NCBI GenBank assembly: GCA_009767595.1
Contig: VSDK01018208.1
Coordinates: 427,519-491,518 of the forward strand
Direction: 5' to 3'
DNA: 64,000 bases
Source of the DNA: Symbiodinium kawagutii
Lineage: Eukaryota > Sar > Dinophyceae > Suessiales > Symbiodiniaceae
Shown here: piece by piece, positions 40,401 through 55,400 of the stretch
Numbering within the stretch: position 1 is the stretch's first letter
Layout: the number at the start of each line of letters is the position of its first letter
Notes under the pieces: generated by a model
The model's input: only the letters and a program-made list of their open reading frames with translations
Databases searched by the model: none
What the model was told of the DNA's origin: nothing
Program-made: the position numbers and the translations under genes

Positions 40401-43400
40401 TGATTCGCAGTGGTGCTATCTAGTAGACAGAGGCCAATGACTGTTGATGATGGTGAGTAGTGAACAATGATGTGTAGCCTGCTGGAAACAGGAGGATCAA
40501 CCTTCCTCAAAAAACAAATGTTTATTGAAAATCAATATTCCATTGGCAGGGTCCATCTTGAGGGTGTCTGGAAATGGTTTGGGCATGGGGTTGACCGGTA
40601 GGTTGCATCGTGGCAAGTGCCCAGCAAACCAACATTTGCATCACTCTTTGGTAATCCCTAACCTGCAAGCTAAAAATCATCGTGTTTTATGGGTAGTTAA
40701 GCCAGCTATGAATGGTGGACTTTCCACTTCCAGGTTAGTTTACCAGACTGTAAACAGTAAACATCACATTTTAAAACGTCCAGTAGCTTCCAAGTCATTT
40801 CTGCTCTGGCCAAGTGCCCAATCAATTGGAGCAGGTATGACGACTAGAGTTGGCAATGTTCCTAACCACCCATCATGGATGCCGGCTAAACAGCTTGCTC
40901 TTCATCAATAATGTTCTTTCACCGAAGGCCGTTGGTTCACGGCAATGATATTCATTACCATTCAGTGCCAGCCATGTTGTTGATCGTAAAAAGTCGTAAT
41001 TAAAGGATGAACAACCATATACGAAATAGTTGCGAATACTGTCAACAACCCATATGCATTGGAAATATAAAACAATGTCGTTTATAAAAAAGGCTTGACA
41101 AATCAGGTCAAAAAAGATTATCATATCAGTGCTTGATAAATCATAATCAAGAATACATCTCTGGAAGAGAATGCTGTCTTCGAACATCCGCCTTTTTTTT
41201 CCAGTAATCCGTGCCAAGTCAAGGACCCGATTCGCTCCAAATCGTCCGTGCCGAAAATTTCTCAAAGGTCTTTCACTACCCGTTTTTGGGCTTCTCACTT
41301 TCCGGTGTCACCGGCTAAGACTTCAAGGATAAATTAGTCCAAGCCATGACTTTCCATTCTCCAAGCTTGGGAATCCAAACCTAGCACTTATCTCCTGGCC
41401 CTTATCTCCGTTCTGGAGACTTTCAACTTTAGCTTCGGCACCATCATGCTTCGCTTTTTGGCGGGCCACGGTCACAACAATTGCATCGCCTCTTGTAAAG
41501 GGTGCTACGCGGTCGGTGCCCTTAGAGGCTTCGGTTTTGTCTGAAGGTACCATCTTTTCTTTCTGCTTTATTTCTTTCTTTTCTTGTTCTCGTCAGGCTT
41601 GGCCTTTTTCAATTTGTCCGTGGCCTCAATCAAAATTGCCAAGGCCGGACGATTTGTCTTATGGGGAACCAGTTTGTGCAACTCAGCCAGTGGGAATGTG
41701 TTTTAGAAATTCGTTCAATTCAGGCAAGGACTTTGCATTTTGTTCCGGGAAAGCGCAAGTATCTGCAATCAATTGTCTATTTCTGCAGTTTGACCAATGT
41801 GATCTCATTGATAGTGCTCTCCACTGTCCGGGCAGGTATCGTTAGCTCCAGCAAACCAACCCTTAAAAGCACCAGGTTTTCAATTCTTCCTTTTTTCTTC
41901 CAGCTGGCAATTATTCTTCATGTTTCTGCTTTTCGCTTTTCTGCTTTTTTTTGATATCAAAGTTTTTGCAGTAGTAGAGCTTTAGTCTCATGTTTTTTCT
42001 CTTCCCAAGCTGTATTGACAACTGCTCCAAATCAAAGTCTCGGTCCAAAGCTTCCAGAAGACTTTGGCAAAACTGCGCAGTTTGCGGGCGCGATCCGTTT
42101 ACTTACTTGAAGAGGATACCAAAGATGCAAGCGACATGTCAAGTCGCAAGACATCATGTCATAATATATTTCTAACGCTGAAAGAATCTAATTCTAGACA
42201 ATTATTGTGACAAATGGTTCGATTCCTCTACTTCCTGATGAGTTTTATCTCCTGAGCCCTACTTTCAAAGAGTCTTCTCTGCGGTAATGATCTGATTTTC
42301 AAGCAACAGAATCTGTGCTGCTGTTTCCCATGTTTTGTTCTATCGGTCGTTCTTCACCTTAAGCATGAAATAAGGCAGAACAATAAACTCTTTCATGATC
42401 AAAAAAACATTCCATAGATTTACACGCATTTTACAATACATGCTTGGGAATACCATTATCAGCATATAAATGGAACACTGCCGATAAGAAAACATATAAT
42501 ATACAGTATATCAATCAACACATTGGTGTTAATAAGCATTCATATGAGCATAACTGTTCGATCACCAAGCAACTGACATCACTGTCATCAACGAACTTAT
42601 CAACCCTTAAAAACACATCATTAATCAATTTGTTTCATGCTGATCCAGCTTATAAACAATCGTTAACAACTCACCTACCTGATGAGTCATAACAAATATC
42701 AATTCACCATCATCACTATCACCTAATAATCATGATTATAAACTACGAACTACTACTAACTCCCAACTCCCGACTACTTAATTATCAACTCCCAACTACT
42801 ATCTACTCACTATCATTTAGTAACTAGCCATCAAGTAACTACTACTAACTATACTAACTACAAACTAGTAAGTTGTCAAATCATTACTTGCCAACAACTC
42901 TCCTTCATGAACATCCCATGAACTAGCCGCCTTGGTCTTCCGATAAATGCTCTGCGTGCCCGGGCTGACTGGCGTCCCGGTGAAGGTGGGCGGCGTCTGA
43001 TCCAAAGTGGTCACCTGGGTGGTACAAGGCCAGGTGGAAGCCGTTGATTTACCACGGGAGTGGACCAAAGGAGTGGGCCATGAATAGGGTTCATAATAGA
43101 GGATGAGAAACAGTCCGAACAAATGGGGTTAATAATAGGGTTCGGAATAATTACAGTATGGGAGAATGAAAGAATTACAACATATTGGGGATGAACAAAA
43201 GGATTTATAAGAGGCTCAACAACAGGACTCAATAATAGTTGATAATCAGAAAGAATAACGACCAATGATGGTTAAACAAACAGTATGCGTACTATATACG
43301 GATTTCTCAATCCAGTGGGACCCCCAATGTTGTGTATGGTTGATTCCTATAAATTACTATAAACGATTGATGACTTGGATGATTTGGGGACTTGTATCAT

Positions 43401-46400
43401 TCCTACGGCCCACCGGTGAAAATCAGCTGGACTTGTCACAGCCGAAACGTTTTGCTGCTCGCCGTATGGCGGTTAGGGTCAAGGGTCGCTGCACCCCTGG
43501 CTCTTCACAAAGTCACCAGCGTGGTCTAACTGTTAGGATGGGTTCACTCCTACTCATGGTTTTTGGATGCTTGGTTTCGACCTGGTATATCTCCCATTCT
43601 TGCTGGTTGCTATCCCCTATTGTCAGCCATCATTGATCAGCCAATGAACCGCTAGTTGGATTGGTTGGTGACCCAACACGCCATACTTCACCCTGTGTTT
43701 GTCGAGGCTTCAAGACATATGGCGACATGGCAAATTTTTGCTGGTGGCTAGCCATTGGAGCGTTGGAAGATCATCTCAGCTCACTGCTTAATGGTTTCAA
43801 CCTCCCTGCAAAGTAATATGAGTCCATCACGATTGAACTATTGTCCGGGAATTAAACACTTGGTCGTGCATCGGAGGGACCCTATACCCATTCAGGTTGG
43901 CTTGCTTCTCCTTTCAAATTGTTGAGAAAGTGGTGCTGCATACCTTCTCCGAGTATCGAGTCGTGTTTTCTGAAGCATGTGCGCAGCACTTGGAAAGCCT
44001 TGCGATTAGGTCAAATAGGACCACCCATCAACTCTATGACACCATCTGTTCAACAAGTGCTGCTTCACCAATACACATCGTGATTGTTTTTTCATCGTGA
44101 TCCAGGATCCATCATTGATCAACCATAAATCTCTGATCATCAATAATCATTGATCAAGCATAAATCTCTGATGACCATGCGCCGTTGATCCATCATTGAT
44201 CATCTACCCATCATGGCACATGTCACTACCCATCATCCCAACCCTTGTGAACGGCCGTATGCTGCCTCGCCAATCGCCACGTTCACTGCGATCATGTGTG
44301 CCTGATCGACCTGTGGATGCCGGAAGGAAATGGTGGCTGGGTTGGCATTCAATAGTTGCTTAAAATATTGGGTAAATGGTATTAGTCAATGGTTGATGGT
44401 ATTACAGACCTAATGGTATTAAATGGTATGAAAATAACCATTTATTCAATGCTTTATTGGGTCATGGGATGAAATGATCAATGAATGGTCAATCGTTTAA
44501 GTAAATAACTGGCGGTATTAGTGAATAGTCAAGTGCAAACTACTACCATTCGATGGGCAAATTAATGAGTAAGGAACAAATGATCATGATGATAGTAAGT
44601 GGTATTAAATGGTAGTTAGTAGTTGGTATTTAAGGTTTGTCTCAAAGCTTTTCATGTTGCGGCTTCGGGTTCCTCTCACCAGCAGCAAATAAACCAGTCG
44701 ATGATCAGCAAATCGAAACGAGCCTGAGCAGCAGTGTCCCTTATTTCATCTTTCACAAATTATTCACAATTTTTTGGTTTCTCAAAATGTGGGTACACCC
44801 AAAATCATTGTTATGCATTGCCTCGTGGAGTCATCATCAACCCTGAACGCAATCTGCTTCCTACAAAACATGGGGGGGTCCCCTAGGACTTGAGAAACAC
44901 CCATGTGGTAAAGTCGTCCAATCAACCAGTTCCACATAATGATCATCATTAAGCGATCAGCCATGAAATCCAGCCAGCAGTCGCGCTAATTAAGCCATCA
45001 TTCAACATGTAGGTGTTTCTCAAAATGGGGGAACCCCCAAATTATCCATTCATGATCATTTTCAGCAATAAAGCAACAACCTTTGGGGTACCCCTATGGC
45101 TTGAGAAACCACCATATTTCTTCCAAGAAGCCATTGCACAACTGGTTGGCGGTTGAACCACCCGAACGAAAAATATTAGTCAACCAACCATTGGTTCATA
45201 TCAATCCCAGGGAAAAAAGTTATGCCCCCTATATTAAACAAAAATATTTGTTCGAGGATTACTAGGGAAAACATCGGAAAACCACCAACCAGTAGTTGTT
45301 TCACCACCGTAGTTGGTCATTGTCCCTTATCATTGACCACTATCATTAACCACATCCCTATAAAGAATGTTAAGCAAACCACCAACCAGTATTTGTTTCA
45401 CCACTCTTAGTTGGTCATTGTCCCCTATGACTAACCAATATATTAGCTGGTTATAACCGATACAAAACCACCAACCAGTAGTTTTTTCACTATTGACCCT
45501 ACTATTATCCCCTACTCTTAACCACTATCTCCCTATAAGGCTGTGGGTCAAAAGCCCGTTCCCCATCATCAACCATTGTTTTCCCTATAGTTTTGTTGGT
45601 TATCCACTATTCTTGCTTGTTAACTGCTTGACCCATAGCCATAAAAGATAAGAAAAACCCACCAACATGGTGGTTTCTCAAAATAGGGGTACCCCGAAAT
45701 CATCCAATATTAGTCATTTATAGCAATAAACCAACCATTTTGTGGGGTTCCCTATTTTGAGAAACCACCAACACAGCGCTCAACGAATATCCTCCGCTCA
45801 CCACACCCTGCACCCCGCGCCGTTTCGCACGAAAGCGCCTTGTTGGGCAACGTGGGCGCCACAAAGGAAGGCGATGGAGAAGTGGCCGCGGCGGCCTGGC
45901 TATGGCAAATGGATTGGTAAAAACAATGAATAGTCATTGGTATTAATTAGCAATTAATTGTTATCAAATACAATAGTAAATATTGGTAAATATTGTTAAT
46001 AGGATAATGAATTTAATATTCTTGTTCAATTACAATATCCATATGATTGATATGACTATTATTGTTAAATTACATTATTAATCGACCATATTAAACAATA
46101 ATAGTCATATCAATTAATTACAATATGTTGCCAATGGCAAATGGTCGATTAATAGCAACCATCATTGGCATGGCTTTAAAATCATTGGTTCATAGCGTTT
46201 TATAGTGGGTTAATAGTGTTTTTTAAAGTGGATTCGTACTGGTCCATCATTGGTTATAGTGTTTTATAGTGGATTTAAAGTGTTTTTTAGAGTGGATTCA
46301 TATTGGTCCATCATTGGTTCATATAGGATTTTTTTAGTGGATTAATAGCGGATTAATAGTGGATTAATAGTGGATTCATAGTTGACATGGCTTAATAATT

Positions 46401-49400
46401 CATAATTAATGATAAACCCATGATCGTAATCCTTAATAGTTGGGTGGTTCAAAAAGAAGCCTATCCATTGTTTAAGAACGATATGGTAAATTCATCATGG
46501 TGAATCGTGGATTAGACATGGTTAATCCTGGAACAATGGCTTGTACACAATATCTCGGAATGCTTCAAACTGTTCACATTGATCAACAAGTGCCAATTGT
46601 GGTTCATGAATGGCTAATTATTAATTGATGGTTCGTCACCAAGAAAAAAAGCTCCGTAGATTAGGTCATGAGTAATCTCAAAATCATGATGATCCACGTA
46701 ACACAACCATCATTACTGTACCCACCATAAAGCAACGGTGCTTGGCACGACAAAGAAAACACACAAATGGACCTGCATGATTAGCAACGTGACATGGCAA
46801 GTGCATCAATTGGCCTAGGTCCAAATGCTTTTTAACTTGCATACAAAAGTCCATATGGTGGTTTCTCAAAATAGGGGACCCCAAAAAATGGTTGGTTTAT
46901 TGCTATAAATGACTATTAATGGATGATTTAGGGGTACCCCTATTATGAGAAACACCCATATGAATAAACGTTTCAAAACATACAATACACCCGCAGAACT
47001 TGCATCTCGCAAACCCTTCCACACGTGGTCTTGGTTTCATCACGTGCATTTCCTGTGGCAGGTCCCAAATATCTCATAATTAGTTGAAATGGGGTATGAA
47101 ATGGAGTATCGGTATCGGATTTCAGCCTAAAATGATCTATTTGATCACGGAATCTCATGGGAACAATAATCACTTCTTTTCAGCACCCACCCAGCCACAA
47201 CTGATTACAAACGACGTCTGTTCGTTGGTGGGTTCAACCATGACATAATGAGAAAACCATTGGTGCACTATCCGCGGATTCTGTCGAAACGTAAGAAATA
47301 CCCAAAAGTTCCACTATTTAGCAAACATGATTAATTAGTGATGTTCCACTGCTTCGTTGACTGCTCCTGGAATTTATCATGGATCCCCGGAGAACCGCAG
47401 ATCCACTGCGGTCTCCCGCCTGCTGCACCCAGTCATCTTGCGCGAAGCACCACACGTGGTACTTGTAACTCAGTGTGCCGTTGCTTAGGACTGCGATGGG
47501 AGAGTTCAGCACCTGCCCCGACACAGTTTTGCCGTTGATATATGTTGATATGTGTAACTCTTTGGAAACATAGCCATGTAAGGTGGTGAAACGGAAAGTT
47601 GCTGAACATCACTAGTGATACAATGATTGATGAGGTTATGGGTAAGTCCAGGTTGCAACCAGTAACCGACTTGGTTGGGCGATGTTTTTGCGTGGAACAA
47701 AAATAGAACTGCATTATTGTGGGGGCTTGGTAGGGTGCAGCTGCATCATGATGTACCGACCGCTGCCGCTATCAACCACCGTCAGCAATTCTGAGCACTA
47801 CCATCTTTCAGCTCGATTCAGCCTTTTTGACCAGTCTTAAAAATATTATTATGTCATCATTACTAGAATCCCAATCATCATTATCGTTATACAAAAGCCA
47901 CACCTATAAACACATATCCGGGATACCTTTATTAGAATGATATTTTGATGGTGATTGTTAAATACCATCCCGACATCAACCTGTATCAACCTCATCACTG
48001 ACTATTCCTTGGAGATGGTGTGCCCGCCAGCTATCGCTGCAAGTACATGCACGTGGCTCGGAAATAAAACATACCAGTTATGGAGGGTGAACAGGGCAGC
48101 CCCATGACCAGCTACCGGTTCCTTTATCACAAGGCTATGGTAGACCAGCTTGTTCATTGGCAGTGCTAGTGACTTGGATGCGCGTCTCCACTGGTTACAT
48201 TCACCATGTATGGCTTAGTTCATCCACCTTAGAGGGATATGGCTACCATGAGCTCTCCATGGAATTCCAGAGAATCAACACTGACAAGTTGCACATCCCA
48301 CACTGCGCGACCTCAGTCACCTCTCCCCCCGTTGCCGAGACACTTTCCCACCATCATTTCTCCAGCCTGGAGCTGATCACAGCGTGGAGCTGACCCACTA
48401 GCAATGATGCTTGATTCAAAATAGTTCAATTGTGCAATTTTATTTTTACTGACTCAGTACTGATTAATGAAACCTGGATGATAAAGAGCAGCATACTATA
48501 ATGATTGATCACTGAAGGTTGAGTTTGGAATAAACAGTTCCTACATGATACAAACGTTATGGTTTATCATGCTCGATGCCCATGCTGACTATTTGACTTC
48601 CTTCTTAAAAATCCTGATGTTTTTTGTTCCTTCTTTTTTTTCCTGCTTCCCACGTTTGCATCATCACGAAGCATCCGCAAACGAAGCGGGCCATCCATGG
48701 CTAAGAAAGGTTGACCCTCGGAGTGTTTCATCTGTATGGTGCTACTGTGGTATTCTATCCATGCCACTATCCGGAGTATGTCTCTGCAAAAAAACACAGG
48801 TTCACCTTCAACTACTGTTCTAGATCGCCTATGACGCAGGGAAGTGGATTAGGTCAAACAAAGACTTGGTTGATCATGGTTTTCACACGATACTGTATTG
48901 TAAACACTGTAGGAATCCAAATATGGCTATGAGTCAATATTGATTAACCAACTAATAGGGGATTACCACCAACACTAATAGGGAAAACAATGGTTTATCA
49001 TGGGGAACCAGGGGTACAGGGTTTTGACCCACAGCCATATGTCAGCAACGACTTGGTTCATACACAATACTGTAAGCACTGCGCAGCTGTCTGAGAGAAT
49101 TGGGAGTGAGGATATGAATTGACAGAGCAGTTCAGTACAAAGTGCTACCTCCAAAATTGCAAAGTTGTGTGTTACGACAAATTTAAGATCTGGTCATGTA
49201 TATAGTTCATAGCAATCTTACCATTTAAATAGAGTTATGAACACAACAGTAGGCCAAATTGCTCTGGTCATGTTCATCAATGAACCACCAGCTCGTGTGC
49301 ACCAGCTAAAAATCAGGGGGGGCGCCACTTGTGGGAACCCCATGGCCCAGGAAGGCCCCAAACGCTGCATCGCCGCTGGGTCGCCGTTGTAGCGGTGATC

Positions 49401-52400
49401 TTCTCGATTTGGGTCATATCGATGTCAAAGTCCTGCAGGTTGGACGAGCACACATGGCGATGGCTAGTGATGGTTGGTGATGGGCAGGCGATGATGCTTA
49501 ATGATCAAGCGTCAACTGGTTTATGATGATCAATCAGCTCGCTTTTGGCAAATTATGATCCTCAAATGGTGAAGGTTTTATGCATCTGAATTGATTCATT
49601 GCCATCCATCCTCATCCATCTGTAACCACTTCTCGATGTGGCTGTGGGTCAAAACCCCGTACCCCTGGTTCCCCTATCATCAACCATTGTTTCCCTATAC
49701 TTTTGTTGGTCATTATCCCCCCTTATTGGTTGGTTGATATTGACCCATAGCCATCTGTAACCACTTCTGGATGTCAAAATTGTTGAGGGCTTGGTCACTC
49801 CTCCCAGACTCCTCCCCTGAGAGCGTTCTCTTGAGCTTTTGAAGCACGTTCTCATGGAGGAATGTCGAGAAATGATTCCATGAAACATGAGGCCAGCCCC
49901 AAAAGGTTCTGCTTACTACCCTCCTGAAGCAAAGGTCATGTTAGGGTCAAAAAGAAATGATTATACCATCCCCAAATGGTTTATCCCAAAGACAAGCATT
50001 CTTTGGGTCTTGGGATCCTTGGTGCTTGCGAACAACGTACTGATTGCCAGCTGCCCTTACCACACGGGCCTCACGGTTCGCAACTTCACAACTTTATGGA
50101 TGGGTTCCTATGAAATCCCAGCGCTCCCCATCAATTCTGATTATATCTGTTGGTCCTGGTGTTCCCACTGGTCACCCTTGGTGTCCATCCCGTTGACTAT
50201 AAGGCTCAAGCCCTGAGGTACACAGAAACCCTTGTCGCCAGGGGTTGGTGAATCGTTTCCTCTTGGGATACCCTTTGGAAGGGTCTATATTTGTTTCATT
50301 CGGGATGTTATGGCTGTGTCAATGCTGGGTGTCTTTGCACGCGATTCACCCGCCCCCAACATATGGACTCTTGACCTGGTGGTTCAGGAGTACAGTAACT
50401 CCCATGGCTTTGAAAACACTGATCTCTATAGCTGCCCATAATAACCATATAACTTTCTCGGTATCACCATTGATCGAACATGTTCAACCATCTTCAACCA
50501 TCACTCATCATGATTCATAAACCATCGCTACCCATCATTGACCATCATTGACTTCACAAACCATCACTGCTCATTGACCATTCCAGCCCTTACAACCTTG
50601 GTCACCAATCAGCTGCTCACCCCTGGTAGCACAGCTGCGGTCCTTGTAGGGGTCACTCACTTCTTTCATGAAGACTGTGGAATCTGAGCCGCCCCGATTC
50701 ACACCTGGCGGCGATTCTCCCAGAGTTTGAAGAACCCAAACTGATGATTAACCATTCACAAGCAGGAAATCTTGCATGCATAATCATGTAGGTATGCATA
50801 TACAAAAACATGAAAATTACAACATAATCATATATATATATATATACATATATAAATATATTTATATTATTTAAATGAATATAAATATATATATTTATTT
50901 ATATTAAAAAATATATATATATATATTTGATAATTTAAATAAATATATATATATATATACATATTTGATATATTTATATATACATATATTATTGTTTTTT
51001 TGAATATGTATATACATATATATGAATACATGTAAACAAGACAATTTTACGCATGTGTATATGTATATATATATATATGTGAATATATATATATATATAT
51101 ATATTCATTTATCTATCTAAACACATCTTTCACAAACAAGAACTCCAAAGGGAAATAGTTTATATTCATCGTTTATATTCATCGAACTTCAGCATATTTA
51201 CTGAATTGAGCAGCAACTTTAAACTCAACTCTAGTATGTCTGGTGATTGCAAATAGATTGTGACAATAATGAAACAGAAACTGGACACCTTCCAATCATT
51301 CCACTTGTACCCAAGGGCAACACGGAGTAACTATTCTTGTTGGTCGTTGTTGGTGGCTCTCTCCCGGGGGATATGTTTGATATACTGTATGGTTGTGGGT
51401 CACAAGCCTGGTACCCCAGCTGTTTCTTCCCCTAAATGACCAAGCTAGTAGCGATTTAGATGTTCACCTATCCTTTGTTGGGTTGGTAAATATTGATCCA
51501 GCTCGCCACAGATCCGGTCCCAGCTCTCCATTCTTATAGCTGGTCGTTACTCTTGTTGATAAACCAGCTCATCAGTGATCAGTGACCAGCTTATCGGCAA
51601 ACGTCATCGAGGAGTGAACACATACAATTTACCAATAATAACTTATTCACCACAATTATCCAGTACTACCACGACAAATATATTTTTTAATAGACCAACT
51701 ATAATGACAATGATATTATTTCAAATAATTATCAACAATCATTCACCATCAACCATTGATGTGTGTGTAGATTTTCTATTGTTGCTGCTTGTCTGAAAAC
51801 AAATCCTGAGAAGTGTTGGTGGTTGATGATATGAATGATCAATGAACGGTTGGGCCGTATGGGTTGCTTTCATCAAATGACCTCCCGGCAGAACCATTGT
51901 ACGGTGAATTGTTTGCAAAATGTTGTCCACCAATGTCAACAAGAAAATGTGACTATAAAACCACTGTAGAGAGGTATCCTACCTTTTGTGCAACCGCCAT
52001 CATATACTTTGCATTTCTTGACCATTTTCTACCGATCATCATTCCTGAACCATTTATTAAATGTTCATCAAATATCAATGTGTCATTCATTGATTAAGCA
52101 TTATTGATCTCATTGCCAACTATGCATTTGCATTATCATTACTAACCAAGATTTCATCATTGAAATGGATGGTTGACCAACGACGATCAAACTCAACCTT
52201 TACTAACCATTCATTCACCACTGTGAAACCTACGAGTTCTAACCATCATCAAACCACGGTGAATCATCAAACCATCATCAAACCAAGAGTTATTACCATC
52301 ACTAATAAAACCATCATGGCTAAACCATTGTAAAACCCATGGCTAATAACCATCATCAACCATCGCTGACTTTGCTCACAGCTGGAGCAGCCTTGGATCC

Positions 52401-55400
52401 AGGTTTCGAAATAGCAGGGATCCGAGGGTGTCCTGAGTGCCAGCGAGCCATTGATGTGATGCCTAGCTGGAGGTGATGTATACTTAACTCTTTACTTGTA
52501 TCAATGTTGATACAAAAATGTGTAGATTATATACAGTTTGTTTCATGTGTCGATAAATATAATATAAAAATGAGATAGAGAGAATCAATTGATGTATTTA
52601 TACATATATTTAAACAATCCATTCATGTTATGGAAATTATTGTATTTACACACAAATACCTATCAAGGTCTTGTATTATCATGCCCTCCGTCACGAACGG
52701 GCCCAAAATTGTCGGGTGCAATGGGACCACAGCTCATGTGTTTCGCGTCCCTACGAGCGAGTTGGGAGTTGATCATCGGGGAACAAACTTATGCTGCCAT
52801 ATGTTGCCTGGCCGAAAAACACGCAACAAATATTAACAATGGTTATTGTTAATGGTTATATTTGTTAATGGTTATTGTTAATGGTTATATTTGTTAATGG
52901 TTATTGTTAATGGTTATATTTGTGAATGGTTATTGTTAATGGTTATTGTTAATGGTTATATTTGTTAATGGTTATTGTTAATGGTTATTGTTAATGGTTA
53001 TTGTTAATGGTTATTGTTAATGGTTATTGTTAGCACGCAACAAATGGTTATTGTTAATGGTTGACAATGGTATTAACGGTTAACCATTAACAATAACAAT
53101 TGCCAAAATCACGTAAACAAAACACAACGCAATGTAATCAGATCCAGCTATATCCGCGGGCTAGCAATGGCCCCGTGCAAAGATATGCAAAGCAAGTACA
53201 TCCAAACTTGATCAAGATTCACCAAGTATCGCTGTTGTACAATAAACATGTAGTGACCTAACATAAACACAGATTGACCATCAGCATCAGAAACCTACGA
53301 TTATCAACCTTCAATTCAGCATCACTATGACCATCACCATCAGAAATGAATACACACACTTCATGGAATAAATAAACATATAACACATGTAATTAAATGC
53401 AAATACTGTATGTAAATTATGTACATGAAGCACAGCAAAAACATACCTGCACATCAGGGTATAGAAAAAATCAGAATAAGGAACACAAACACATATGGCT
53501 GTGGGTCAGTTCGCCCTTTGTCCCCCTGGTTCCCCTGGCATTAACCATTGTTTTCCCTATTGTTGGTTGATTTTCCCCAGTGTAATTAGTCGGTTGCTTA
53601 ATATTGACCCATAGCCATATATACTTGGTATATCCCCTATCCCCTGCTATTGTTACTCATTTTACCCTGTTATTAACCATTAACCAGCTATTTTTGTTGG
53701 GTGACCATTAACCATAGCTAGTTGACCATATGCTGTGTGCCTTAACGGCGCTACTCCTGCCACCAGGGCCCCAACGTGAAGTCCACCGCGGAGTTCTCGC
53801 AGTAGCGGCCAGCAAAGGCCGAGCCGTCCTGCCGAGACCATGCTGGATGGTTGTGGATGGGACAAAAAGGGTTTGCTTATATTGGTTCATGACAATTGAT
53901 GTAGGCTGTTTTTGGTTAATAATATGCTTATGTTTAATGGATTGATATTGGTTTATAATGACTCTCAATGCTTGGCTAACGATTCCTGATCGTTGAACAT
54001 AGGTGAATTCATGTCAAACGTTCCGGGCTGATTACAAACTGACAATGGTGAAGACTAGTTACTGGTGATGGATGACAAGGCTGGATGATAGTTGGGAGTC
54101 ACAAATTGCTGCTGGTCTCATAGGGAACAATCACTGGCTATCATGCTCGGGTCACAGTGAAGCAAATATGCTTCGAATTTGTGCTCAGGTGTATTTGGTA
54201 TGTTGCCTGCTTGGTGTGTTGCTTTGCAACTAAATCAATCGCCCTTTCTACGGCGTCGCCATTTAAATATCGGATCAGTAGATAGATAAATCTTAGATAA
54301 AACAGAAAAGTTAGACCTCCGGCAGCATCGTGGATGGCCCGGCTCACATGTAAACAGCCGGAAATAGATCCGGAATGGCATTCTGGGCACTTCATGATGA
54401 ACATTCAGAAATTCAGCGGTGGAATGGAGACTCTGGGTGAGTCCCTGTGGTAAAGTGGACATGTATTCCATAACAGATCGAAGCTGTAAAGGGTGATCAT
54501 GGAAACAAAGGATATTGCACATTACGAGTTCTAGAAACGCGTGCGTCATGCCAATGTGCCAATGGTGGCGCCAATGTGGACTCTACCAGAGTTAATGCAA
54601 TGATATGCGATGTCAAATTTAAAGTAATAGACATTGAAGCACTGATATGGGGCGTGTACAATGGTGATGCTGTGCCAATGTGGTGCCAATGTGGTGCCAA
54701 TAGGTTTGACCATCGTTGCCATTCGATCTGCACGGATGTGCCCTGTGCACCGCTGGATCATCTTCCTGGCCAGCGACTGCTTGCCCGCAGAGCTTGTCCC
54801 ACTTCTTGAACCCGGCATATCTCGCCATCACTAAGCAGTGCCAGAAGCACAAGCCATCAGCTGGCACATCCAATGCCTCTGAATCGTCGAACTGCTCTGG
54901 CCGAAAACGGCCATGGTGCCTCTTGGGTCGCACCCAAGGAGAAGGCACCACCGAATGCTCCATGTCAGCGACGGTCAACATGGTTTGGCTCAAGGTCATT
55001 CGTAGTATAAACATGTATAATGTATACTCACATTTTTGATTTTGCATGTAAGATTGCAATAGATCATTATAAAAGTATGTGAATCTCTTAACGAGTCTAC
55101 ATGTGTCTACCTTTGTCGTGGTGTCAACGACGCTTGCCAACTCAACCACCCCAAGTCCGCAGGCCACCGTGGAACCTGATCCGCAACTTGGCACCACACA
55201 GTTCCTGGCCTGGAGCAGTGGGCGCCTCCATGGAGTGTTTCCCCGTTGGTGACTGATGGTGAAATGCCGCGCTGGGTCAAGCAGTTAACCAACCAACAAT
55301 AGCTGGTTAATAGTTAATAATAGGGGATAACAACCAACAATAGTAGGGGATATAAGGGATATACCAGCTATATGGCTATGGGTCAAGCAGTTAACCAACC

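Noticed and set aside
40525-40911. 128-codon plus-strand frame
   Set aside because: Composition typical of intron, no motif, and the strand conflicts with flanking exons. Could be a relic but nothing supports it.
54980-54994. TTTGGCTCAAG, resembling the end of the dinoflagellate spliced leader
   Set aside because: Only about 11 bases match, on the plus strand, pointing away from the nearby minus-strand relic. Chance cannot be excluded.
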